Part shown: one piece after another, positions 24,792 to 33,027 of the stretch
Position numbering within the stretch: position 1 is the stretch's first letter
Layout: each line of letters starts with the position of its first letter
Assembly (NCBI RefSeq): GCF_000507245.1
Contig: NC_023035.1
Location: 2,023,501-2,087,500, forward strand
DNA: 64,000 nucleotides
Direction: 5' to 3'
Source of the DNA: Salinispira pacifica
GTDB taxonomy: Bacteria > Spirochaetota > Spirochaetia > DSM-27196 > Salinispiraceae
Notes under the pieces: generated by a model
What the model was told of the DNA's origin: nothing
Database searches by the model: none
The model's input: the letters and a program-made list of their open reading frames with translations, nothing else
Translations under genes and position numbers: made by a program

Positions 24792-25313
24792 TTATGTTCT
24801 GGAGAGGGCGATGCTCAAGGCAGTGGTGAGCTTCAGCACATCCTCATTGCCCTTGCGGACATTGCGGCTCAACACCTGGGAAATTCTTCTGAGCATTTTC
24901 AAGCCCACCGCAGGATGCTGATCACAAATATCCTCGAAATCTTCCTTGTTGATTTCCAGCAAAAGACAGTCGGTGGATGCGGTCACATTGGCGCTCCGGG
25001 TTGATTCTTCGATAAGGGCCATTTCCCCGAAAAAGGAAACCACATTGGAATCCAGCTTGATCATGGACTTCTCCACGTTTTCGAATCCCTTCCGATCGAT
25101 CTTCAGGGTGAGGGATTTGGTAATATCCACAACGCCGTTCACGAAGAAATACATGGTATCTCCCATGCTTCCCTCTTCCATAATCACCATTCCCGATGGG
25201 GCTTCCACTCTCCGGGTCCGGTCTATTACGATTTTCAGCTCTTCCTCATCCAGGTCTTTCAGAATATTGATTTTCTTCAGGGTCTGGAATTCAGACCTGC
25301 TTACCTTGGTCAT
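24792..25313 (-). CDS. Stand-alone cyclic nucleotide-binding domain protein
   Basis: The 173-aa protein is one CNBD. It has the N-terminal helices (LKDLDEEELKIVIDRTRRVE), GMVIMEEGSMGDTMYFFVNG, and a phosphate-binding cassette with FGEMALIEESTRSANVTAST, including the conserved Gly-Glu and the Arg that contacts the cyclic phosphate. A C-terminal helical stretch follows; there is no DNA-binding or catalytic domain. Its stop-side neighbour is secreted, and the upstream gene is an RCK ion-channel half overlapping by 4 bp. A role as a cyclic-nucleotide sensor coupled to the channel is plausible. A class III cyclase gene lies at 46 kb. Confidence 0.85.
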   Translation of the reverse strand: MTKVSRSEFQTLKKINILKDLDEEELKIVIDRTRRVEAPSGMVIMEEGSMGDTMYFFVNGVVDITKSLTLKIDRKGFENVEKSMIKLDSNVVSFFGEMALIEESTRSANVTASTDCLLLEINKEDFEDICDQHPAVGLKMLRRISQVLSRNVRKGNEDVLKLTTALSIALSRT

Positions 25314-25984
25314 TCCAGACCTCCTATAACGAAGGCCGAATCATCGGGATGTATTTTGTAGCCGGGGTCGGGATTTACATTGATCTGAAGAGTGACTTCC
25401 TGTTCGTTTTCCAGGTTGATCTCCGCCTCTGTGAACTTCTTCTTGATAAATGCATCGATGCCCGAAGAGTCTTCGCTGAGAATATCCACCAGGCTCATGG
25501 ATTTCTCTTCGCTGAGAACTCCGATGCAAATTCCCCTGTCCTCTTCCAGATAATTCATGGCAAACTCTTTAAAACTTTTTCCTGAATAGGATACAGGGAT
25601 GGGTTCAAGGTGAAGCCGCTTGCTGGAATTGGGATCCAGCAGTTCTTTCAGAAGGCCGGGGATGCCGTGCATTACCGTACTGCTGCTGATAATATGCCTG
25701 AGAATTTCATCTCCGAATATAATCTCGTCCACCTGGGCACGCTGCAGATGGGTGGAATTTTGATCATGGATCACCTGCGCACTGAGGGGTAGTTCCGGAT
25801 GTATGCTTTTCACCGCAAGAGCCGAAAGAATGGTTTTGTCATCCGCTGCGAGAAACGACTTACCTCCGGATTCATCGGGGATGATAATGCAGCTTCGGGC
25901 CGCCAGGATATTACTTCTTCGAAGAATGATTTCGCTGGCGATATCTCCCCGCACAAATTTCATATCTAGGTCGGGGAAACTCAC
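25310..25984 (-). pseudogene. RCK/TrkA-type regulatory region of an ion channel (3' half of a split gene)
   Basis: This 224-aa frame continues the RCK Rossmann fold whose first part is in the next ORF upstream: FPDLDMKFVRGDIASEIILRR, CIIIPDESGGKSFLAADDKT, AQVIHDQNSTHLQRAQVDEI. A TrkA-C-like domain follows. The proposed own start is a GTG overlapping the TGA of the upstream frame (GTGA). Adding one base to a GGGG run (26006-26009, plus strand) would instead fuse the frames through NEMTPEAFDELRVSFPDLD, a continuous RCK sequence. So it is most likely the second half of one protein of about 400 aa. True translational coupling cannot be excluded. Confidence 0.75.
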
Positions 25985-26514
25985 CCGGAGCTCGTCGAAT
26001 GCTTCGGGGTCATTTCGTTCACCAGAGCCACCCGCAGATCCTCCTGGGCGAACTGTGATGTCAGGGATTCTATGAGTCCCCGGGCATATCGGTTCCAGCC
26101 GAGAATAACGACATGATCCTTGTAGTTGATATCCTGCAAACCTTTACCCTCCCGTATTTTCCGTTCCACGTAGATGGATGCGATGGTACCCGACAATATG
26201 CTGGTGATCACCACTCCGGTGAGCATCATCAGCACCGCCAGCAGTCGGGCCGGAATGGATGCCGGGGCATAGTCTCCGTACCCTACGGTGGTAAGGGTTA
26301 CTATTCCCCACCACAAAGCGTCGAAGGGCGAATCGTAGCTTTCCGCATCCATGAACCTCTCGGTAAAAAAAACCAGAATTCCGCCGAAAATTACCACCGC
26401 AAAGAACACCATGAGCAGGGAGAACAGACGCTCCCTTCGAAAATCGTGGAAGAGACCGCGGACAGTCTGTAAAAATGCCTTGAGATCCACTATTTTACGA
26501 TTCCGTCCTGCCAT
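25981..26514 (-). pseudogene. Potassium-type ion channel pore with start of RCK domain (5' half of a split gene)
   Basis: The frame encodes a two-TM pore module: TM1 around LLMVFFAVVIFGGILVFF, the pore helix and selectivity filter TLTTVGYGDYAPAS, and TM2 around LLAVLMMLTGVVITSILSG. The linker IASIYVERKIREGKG and the RCK opening DHVVILGWNRYARGLIESL follow. The ILGWN form recalls CASTOR/POLLUX-type channels. The frame then breaks inside the Rossmann fold, ending in a short unrelated tail (KHSTSSG). Filter TVGYGD predicts K+ selectivity. RCK domains bind ions or nucleotides and gate the pore. Confidence 0.85.
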
Positions 26515-26642
26515 CTCTTCCCCCGGTTCCTTCCGTTGTCAGGCCATTGCTTCATTCTGTTGCTCACAATACGCTACATCCAGTGTAATGGAAAACGCTT
26601 CATCTCGGAGCTTCTTTCATGCATTTCAACTTTAGAGGAATA

Positions 26643-26990
26643 TTATCGGGTAACCATGTATACAATCACCAGGCCGACAAATGCGGCTAGAAACAGCACT
26701 CCCACAAGGGCGAACACCCAATCCGGGATAGGGCTTGATGATTTCTTTAAATATCCCGGTGTCTTTTTCTTCATCTCACTGAGCTCCACATCCTCGTAGA
26801 CGGCTTCGATTTTGCCGTGTCCGCTGTAACCGCATTGAGGACAGCCCATAATAAAATGCTCCGCCGGTCCCTGATAATCACATTCAGGACACCTGACCTG
26901 GGAGAAAAACTTTCCGCAATGAGGGCAGACCTTATCCCTGGCTTTTACCTCTTTACCGCAATGTTCGCAGAAAAAATGAACCTTCGACAC
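26643..26990 (-). CDS. Zinc-ribbon protein with C-terminal membrane anchor
   Basis: The 115-aa protein has several Cys pairs that form zinc ribbons: FFCEHCGK, VCPHCGKFF, RCPECDYQG and GCPQCGYSG. A Lys-rich linker and one transmembrane helix (WVFALVGVLFLAAFVGLVIV) complete it. It would be tail-anchored with the ribbons in the cytoplasm. Function is unknown; such proteins often act as adaptors. It lies between the secreted-protein gene and the channel gene, all on the minus strand. Confidence 0.75.
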   Translation of the reverse strand: MSKVHFFCEHCGKEVKARDKVCPHCGKFFSQVRCPECDYQGPAEHFIMGCPQCGYSGHGKIEAVYEDVELSEMKKKTPGYLKKSSSPIPDWVFALVGVLFLAAFVGLVIVYMVTR

Positions 26991-27002
26991 ATTCCCTCCC
27001 CT

Positions 27003-27608
27003 TTACCGGGATATCAAATCGACAGCAGATATGCTGGAAAACATGAATTCCTCGTATACCTGACCGTCGGTGAATCCGGTGCTGATGTCAAAACTGCCCT
27101 GGCCGTTTCCCTGAAGACTGCGGGTAATCTGACCCGGAAGCAATTCCCGGGTTATCTGAAACTCAAGGAAAAACTCTCCCCGCTGATAACTGCCTGCAAT
27201 TTCCACAGACCCGTCCTGACCCCACAATACGACATGTCCGCTGCTCCCTGCAACCGGAACCTCAATAGTGTAGATGTTGCTGTCCCGGCCGCTTCGATCG
27301 GCGTAAAAATACATGATAAAACTCATGCCGTCCACGATCTGCTGATGAGTTGTGAACATGCCGTACAGCCCAAGATCATCAGAGATGAATTTCACCCGGT
27401 CCAGGCCTGTGCCTCCCCGGGAAAGAAACAGGGAATCCTCCGGTGGAATGCCGGTGTTGGTTCCGGGACTCTCCCGGCGAATTCTCCGCGGGGTGACGGC
27501 CGCCGGGAACCGGAGAGTGTCGGGCACTTGAATCCAGTCCACCACTCTGCCGTCTATTTTCTGTGATCCGATACCCGGCAGGGCGTCATCCATGCTGCTG
27601 ACGGTCAC
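27003..27608 (-). pseudogene. Hypothetical secreted protein, 3' part of a probably split gene
   Basis: The 201-aa frame is beta-rich and contains RVKFISDDLGLYGMFTTHQQ, MSFIMYFYADRSGRDSNIYT and VVLWGQDGSVEIAGSY, but matches no family I know. As annotated it would start at a GTG overlapping the upstream stop. One extra base in the C5 run at 27613-27617 would instead join it to the preceding frame through RDESGGVVTVSSMDDALPG. It is therefore probably the C-terminal part of one secreted protein of about 350 aa. Confidence 0.6.
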
Positions 27609-28057
27609 AACTCCCCCGATTCATCCCGGACAAAACTGGAATCGTCAAGCTGAAATATGCGGCCCGCTGAATCTGCGGGAATTCGCATGAGGATGAGAGG
27701 ATGCCGGAGGCTGCCGCTGCGGTGAAGATATCCGGTAATCAGGCTTTCCTGGCGATAGGAGGGAACCATCCGTGATATTCCCCCTGAAGGGATTGAAATT
27801 ACCTGCCCGCTGTTCTGCCGAATAAGTCCCGGCAGATCCAGGGGAGAATCCTGTAGAGACTGATACTGCCGTGAATCGGTGGGCAGGGAAATAATGTATG
27901 CGGTTCCCCGGGTGGTATTCACAATTCCCGCACTTCCCGACTGGGCGTAAAGACCGGTGGAGAGGGTCAGAGCGGCTACAATAGCCGCAGCTGTTCGAAA
28001 CAGCCTCCGGGTTTCGGTCCGGGCCGTACTGTATGTCTTGGATGTTTCCCTTTTCAT
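27605..28057 (-). pseudogene. Hypothetical secreted protein, 5' part of a probably split gene
   Basis: After the ATG at 28057 (GGGGAG three bases upstream) a signal peptide is visible (RLFRTAAAIVAALTLSTGLYA). The mature part includes GTAYIISLPTDSRQYQSL and ESLITGYLHRSGSLRHPLIL. No family is recognised. The frame ends in SGEL and a TGA that disappears if one G is added to a G5 run. It follows the SpoIIE phosphatase gene after about 85 bp, a gap that holds several TTCTTC-like pyrimidine repeats. Confidence 0.6.
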
Positions 28058-28141
28058 AAACTCCCCTGCGTTTTCCTGCATTTCTTCACTTTCCACTTCT
28101 TCTTTATTTCTTCTTTACTTCTTCTTTACGGTTTCTCTGCT

Positions 28142-31100
28142 TCACTTCTTTTCCACTGCCAGAATTGTCAAATCGTCATACTGGGAATCCTCTTTAATAT
28201 GGCTGAAGCGCTGGTACAGACTGTTTTCATCGGTTTCCATGGGATGATTGAAGTACCGGCTGTACTGGAGAAAATACTTCTTCAGAAACTCATCGATTTT
28301 TTTGTCCACATTTATGCGGTCTTCATGGGTGAGCCCCGGTATTGGCACCAGCCGGAACACCTTTTCCACGGACATAAGGGCAAGAATCAGATTTTCTAGA
28401 TTCGGCTCCATTGCGCTGAAATCGAATAGGAGATCTTCATCCCCCGCAGGATTCCTGAATTTGGTGAGACGGTACATCTGGCGGTTCATCACCGCTTCCA
28501 CCACGTCATGAATCCGGGGAATGCTGAAAGCTTCTCCCAGACCGTCCTCATCCTGTCCCATAATAAAGGGCTTCATTTCCTCTTCCAGCGCTTCCAGCTC
28601 CTTCTTCCCGTCCTCACCGGCGAAATCATCGGCCTTGTACACGTTCCAGTCCTCATAGCGGAGGTATCGTCTGGCTTCCTCATACCCGTCGGTGAACAGC
28701 AGCATAATATCGCCCTTTTCCAGCCTGGCTGTCTCTTCGGGAAATTCGATGGGCATCCCCATGACCCGTTCGCTCACCGCACCTGCTGCGGGCGTCTGTT
28801 TCAGCTGGATCTGCACCACCTTTTTCTGACTCCGGCGGTAGAGATGAACAATATTATCGCCGGCGTTGCAGAAGGTGATCTCTCCGCTCTTCTCATCCAG
28901 GGTAAGCATGTTGAAGGCGGCGAATTTCCCCTTGAATTCACGGGCGTAAATGATCTCATTGATATTGGTTGCCAGCTGGGAAAGCCGGGCTCCGCTTTGA
29001 ACCTTCTGCTTCAGTGCATGGGCGATCCGCCGCTCCCTGAGCTGCTTGTCCTGCCAGCTGTCGAAATGCTGGAGAAAAAGGGTTGCAACGGTAACCATGA
29101 TCAGGGCTGCCTCAATATCCTTTCCGGAAACGTCGCACTTGATCATGGCATATTTCCGGTCATCAATTTTCTGATAATAATAGTAGTCGCCGGACACACC
29201 CTTTGCACCTTCATAATAGCCGAAGAACTCCACCTCATCGGTGATTTCATGTCTGGTGGTTGCCTTGGTTTTGGCATCGTGGGGGTTGGGATCCAGGGTA
29301 ATGAACATCTTCTGAACGTCTTTCCCCATCATAACCGACTTGTTGGCAGCCTCCGCTTTGATCAGGCCTGCGGTCATCTGGTTGATGGTTTCAGAGAGGA
29401 AGTTCAATTCGTCGCGGGTTTTGACAACAATGGGAGAACCCTTGAGGTCCGATTTTTTCTCGGTATCCCGAATCCTTTCCACTCCCGCAACAAGCTGTTT
29501 AATGGGGTTTACGGTAATTGATGCCAGAAGAAGCGCCCCGGCAACACCTGCGGCAACGGCTATGGCTGCGAAAATTCCCACCTGTATGAGAATGGTTCGG
29601 CGGGTGCTCTGGATCCGGGTGTTGATGGATTCAGTGGATATTCCCAACCTGACGGTGCCCTGATACTGAAAGGAAAAATCGTTTTCTATCCAGTACACCG
29701 GATAAAAGAAGGTGTAATACTGGGAATCCAGATCGTAATTCTGCACACTGAATGAAGGTTCGCTCAGGATTTCAGCTTCCTGCTCCAGTTCCGAAGAGAG
29801 TCTGTCCAGAAGAATTTCTTCCTGGTTCAGAAGCTGTTGAAACTCTTCATCACTTGCCCCGGAACGGGCCTCCTGAAGGCTCCGTAAATCGCTGACAATC
29901 TGGCGAATTTCCGGATCTTCAAAAGATTCATTGAAGCCGGGAATCACCTCATCGACGATCTGTTCACTCACCGAATCCCTGATCCGAAGCCGGCCGGCTA
30001 TGAGATTCTCAGCCCGGGGCTCTGTGTCTCGGCTGAAGTACCGGTCACCCTGATACTCGGCGGAAATACGGTTCAGATATTCTTCCCGCTGGGTGTCACT
30101 CATGAAAAGATATTCATCGGTTGTTGCCCAGATAAATTCCCGAGCGTCCTGATCAAGCTCCAGATCATTGGGTCTGGATGTAATGGTTACATATTCGATT
30201 TCAGACATGGCAGAGACCTGGTTCGTCAGATCCCCCAATCCCCGGATAATATTCAGGGCACTGGAATCATCCAGAACTCCCGCCGCTCCGGTGGAAAGGC
30301 TTCTGATCATCACCTCAATCCGGTCTTCCAGTCCCTGGGCCAGAGTTTCCTGCTGATTGGTGAGAATAAAGGTGCTCAGAGGAAGGGACACAACTGCCAC
30401 CACTGCGATAACCAGTATTAGCATAAATATGGTGAACTTGGCCCTCAAGCCCATGCCCTGCTTTTGCATAGTAGAAACTTTTTCCTCCAAAACCCTGGAT
30501 GAAGGGCTCTGACTGCCCTCAATCAGGGCCAGCACTTCCTGCTGAATTGCCCTGTTATCACGTATTATCGACCGCATCCGGAACAGACTTATGAAAATCA
30601 CCAAAATCAGCAGGGGTATGATAAGTATAACAGAGATCTGCATGGCTGAAAGCCTGCGTACCTCCTCCCCGGTCATGGAAACTTCCGGAGGCGGAGTGAG
30701 CTCGTAACGTCCAAGCTTCACCGCACCGGTGGCATCCAAAGCGAGATTTCTGGAATGGAAATACCAGCCCCGGTCTTCATGGAACATTCCGATCTGATAT
30801 TCGCCGCTGCTCACATCCCGAAGGGATATGCCGCTGATCCGCCTGTCCGAAAGGATCCGGTAATCACCGTCGGATAGAAGGAGCTCATGATCCCAGGGGG
30901 CCGATCCGTTCCTGTCGAACACGATTCGGGAGATTCTGCCGTTGGCGGTGTAACCCCGGCCCTGGAATTCAAGAATCTTCTCTCCCAGAATGTTTTCTTC
31001 CAGGGTAATCAGGTTCAGAAGGGTTACCGGAACATACTTATTCATCCGGATGAGTGCCACGGCGGGTTCACTGCTGTTACCCACACGGTCAACCGCCCGC

Positions 31101-33001
31101 ACCGCCAGGGCCCACAGACCGTTATCTTCATTGAACAGCCGCAGGCTGTTTTCTTCCCGGAAGATGGACACCCTGCTGGAGAAGTTTTCCGCCACCCGCT
31201 GCCTCACTTCTTCAGGATTTTCCAGTTCCGCATCCGCATCAGCAATATATTCCAGCCTGAGCCGGTAGCCTGCCAGGTCGTCGGCCTGGCTTTCAAGCCA
31301 TGGGATGCTGATGCTGTTGGACTCCAGATATCCCTGGTCATCCAGGGGCAGCGGGGGGAACTCCACCTTCGGAGGGGGCACCAGATCCAGCTCATAGGAA
31401 ATTCGGCTGATATCCGATGAGTTGCCGGCGCCGTCTCTGACGCTGAGAAATAGATTCCAGGTTCCGTGACGGTTGGCGTTGAGAATAATATTTTCGGTGA
31501 GCCCGACGGATTGAAGATCACGGGGGTCGGCATCCTCATCCTGAGTCCAGAGATAGGAAACGGAACGGATACCCGCCGGATCATCGGGAAGCTGAATATC
31601 GAAGGCGAGCTCCTGAATGTTATCCGGTACAGCTGGCTGAAAATTCAGGGGCCGGGCAATGGGCGGCTCCACCGACTGGTCGGGTTCCCGGTACGCCAGG
31701 GAACCAGGACCTCCTTCCTGAAGATTTCTGCGAAGCCACAAAATATGCAGACGCCCGTTGTGCACGGCAAAGCGGGGAAACACCCCGGAAAACCCTGAGG
31801 TGAGCTCGAACGTATCCCATTCGGGCACATCCCTGCGGGCAAGATATACGCGGCTTTGGCCCAAGGGATCGTAGTAAAAGAGCACATATTCCTCACCCCG
31901 GAAAAGAATGTGCCGGGGAGCTCCCGAGGCCCGGTTCTCCGGGCTGATATACACATTCCGGCGGTTCCGCTCCACCCTTACCAGCCCGGAACGGTCAAGC
32001 CGGGAGATGCTGATCCGGGCATTCAGTCCCAGCCGGTTGCGTTCGTAGAGGAGGACCGGCAGACCGTCCTCTCCAAGGGAAAGACGGGGGTTCTGATTTG
32101 TGTAGTTCTGGTACACGATTGAACTGTTGGTACTGTCTTCGAAGTCCACGAAATCGGTGATATTCACCGGTTCGCTCCAGCTCTCGCCGTTATCCCGGCT
32201 CACCATGCTGTACAGCTGATTGTACGCTCCGAATTCCGCAGAAATGTTTCTGGCCTCATATACCAGATATTCACGGTCCCCGGTGTCCAGAAACGCCGGG
32301 TTGAAAATCTGACGCTGATTTTCCGGAGTATTCAGGGTTCGGATATCGCTCCATCCCCGGCCGGATGTTCGCAGACTGTATACAATATTGAACACTTCTG
32401 CGGCGATCACTGCATCCTGGGAGAGACGCTGGCTTCTGCGGGAAAGAAAGAGAATAAAACCGTCGTCCCTTGGACGGAGAACGGGATTTACCACCGGATT
32501 GGAAGATATGATTTCTTCTTCAAGGATCAGCGGCCGTCCCCGTCGGGCATGGTAGAGTTCCACATCGTTTTCCGATACGGTGACCGCAACCGCAATCTCC
32601 CCTTCACCCACGGCGACCGAATACACCGGAGGAATGGAATCACTCTCAAGGGGGATATTCTCCCGGAGAACCCGCTCATCCGACCATTCCATTCCGTCTT
32701 CACTGGTGATATAGGCTACGGAGAGACTGCCCTGTTCACCTCCGATCACCCGTTGAAAAAACACGTAAAGTCTGTCATCGAAGGATACAAGCTCGGGAAC
32801 CCGCACATCATCCTGCAGCAGCTGCCGTGGAGGCTCCAGATATATCCGGGTATTTCCCACTTCCTGGGAGAACAGGGCGGCGGGGGATGATACAGCCAGG
32901 AGAAACAGCACAAGCAGCGGAAGCTGCGCTCTGCGGGGAGAAATACAACTCTGTGGATGCCCGTTATCTGTGCTGGTAAATCTGTTTTGTTTCCGCCGCA
33001 T
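28142..33001 (-). CDS. Large membrane sensor with SpoIIE-type PP2C phosphatase domain
   Basis: This 1619-aa protein runs as follows. A signal/TM segment (about 25-45) leads to a sialidase-like beta-propeller region with Asp-box motifs (SEDGMEW about residue 100, SRDNGESW about 267), then Ig-like beta regions. One TM follows (about 782-805), then a Ser-rich cytoplasmic loop, a second TM (about 854-876), an extracytoplasmic sensor (about 880-1135) and a third TM (about 1137-1160). HAMP (NPIKQLVAGVERIRDTEKK) and a C-terminal SpoIIE phosphatase (about 1237-1619; GAKGVSGDYYYYQKID, IKCDVSGKDIEAAL, LLFTDGYEEARR) end it. The metal-binding Asp residues are present. It should dephosphorylate an anti-sigma antagonist or other phosphoprotein in response to an envelope signal. 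No partner gene is in view. Confidence 0.9.
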   Translation of the reverse strand: MRRKQNRFTSTDNGHPQSCISPRRAQLPLLVLFLLAVSSPAALFSQEVGNTRIYLEPPRQLLQDDVRVPELVSFDDRLYVFFQRVIGGEQGSLSVAYITSEDGMEWSDERVLRENIPLESDSIPPVYSVAVGEGEIAVAVTVSENDVELYHARRGRPLILEEEIISSNPVVNPVLRPRDDGFILFLSRRSQRLSQDAVIAAEVFNIVYSLRTSGRGWSDIRTLNTPENQRQIFNPAFLDTGDREYLVYEARNISAEFGAYNQLYSMVSRDNGESWSEPVNITDFVDFEDSTNSSIVYQNYTNQNPRLSLGEDGLPVLLYERNRLGLNARISISRLDRSGLVRVERNRRNVYISPENRASGAPRHILFRGEEYVLFYYDPLGQSRVYLARRDVPEWDTFELTSGFSGVFPRFAVHNGRLHILWLRRNLQEGGPGSLAYREPDQSVEPPIARPLNFQPAVPDNIQELAFDIQLPDDPAGIRSVSYLWTQDEDADPRDLQSVGLTENIILNANRHGTWNLFLSVRDGAGNSSDISRISYELDLVPPPKVEFPPLPLDDQGYLESNSISIPWLESQADDLAGYRLRLEYIADADAELENPEEVRQRVAENFSSRVSIFREENSLRLFNEDNGLWALAVRAVDRVGNSSEPAVALIRMNKYVPVTLLNLITLEENILGEKILEFQGRGYTANGRISRIVFDRNGSAPWDHELLLSDGDYRILSDRRISGISLRDVSSGEYQIGMFHEDRGWYFHSRNLALDATGAVKLGRYELTPPPEVSMTGEEVRRLSAMQISVILIIPLLILVIFISLFRMRSIIRDNRAIQQEVLALIEGSQSPSSRVLEEKVSTMQKQGMGLRAKFTIFMLILVIAVVAVVSLPLSTFILTNQQETLAQGLEDRIEVMIRSLSTGAAGVLDDSSALNIIRGLGDLTNQVSAMSEIEYVTITSRPNDLELDQDAREFIWATTDEYLFMSDTQREEYLNRISAEYQGDRYFSRDTEPRAENLIAGRLRIRDSVSEQIVDEVIPGFNESFEDPEIRQIVSDLRSLQEARSGASDEEFQQLLNQEEILLDRLSSELEQEAEILSEPSFSVQNYDLDSQYYTFFYPVYWIENDFSFQYQGTVRLGISTESINTRIQSTRRTILIQVGIFAAIAVAAGVAGALLLASITVNPIKQLVAGVERIRDTEKKSDLKGSPIVVKTRDELNFLSETINQMTAGLIKAEAANKSVMMGKDVQKMFITLDPNPHDAKTKATTRHEITDEVEFFGYYEGAKGVSGDYYYYQKIDDRKYAMIKCDVSGKDIEAALIMVTVATLFLQHFDSWQDKQLRERRIAHALKQKVQSGARLSQLATNINEIIYAREFKGKFAAFNMLTLDEKSGEITFCNAGDNIVHLYRRSQKKVVQIQLKQTPAAGAVSERVMGMPIEFPEETARLEKGDIMLLFTDGYEEARRYLRYEDWNVYKADDFAGEDGKKELEALEEEMKPFIMGQDEDGLGEAFSIPRIHDVVEAVMNRQMYRLTKFRNPAGDEDLLFDFSAMEPNLENLILALMSVEKVFRLVPIPGLTHEDRINVDKKIDEFLKKYFLQYSRYFNHPMETDENSLYQRFSHIKEDSQYDDLTILAVEKK

Positions 33002-33027
33002 CTGAATCTTCAGTATATTCTCCCCGC

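Noticed and set aside
28508-29521. 337-codon ORF opposite the SpoIIE gene
   Set aside because: It is the shadow of the phosphatase and HAMP coding region; no motif or start signal supports it.
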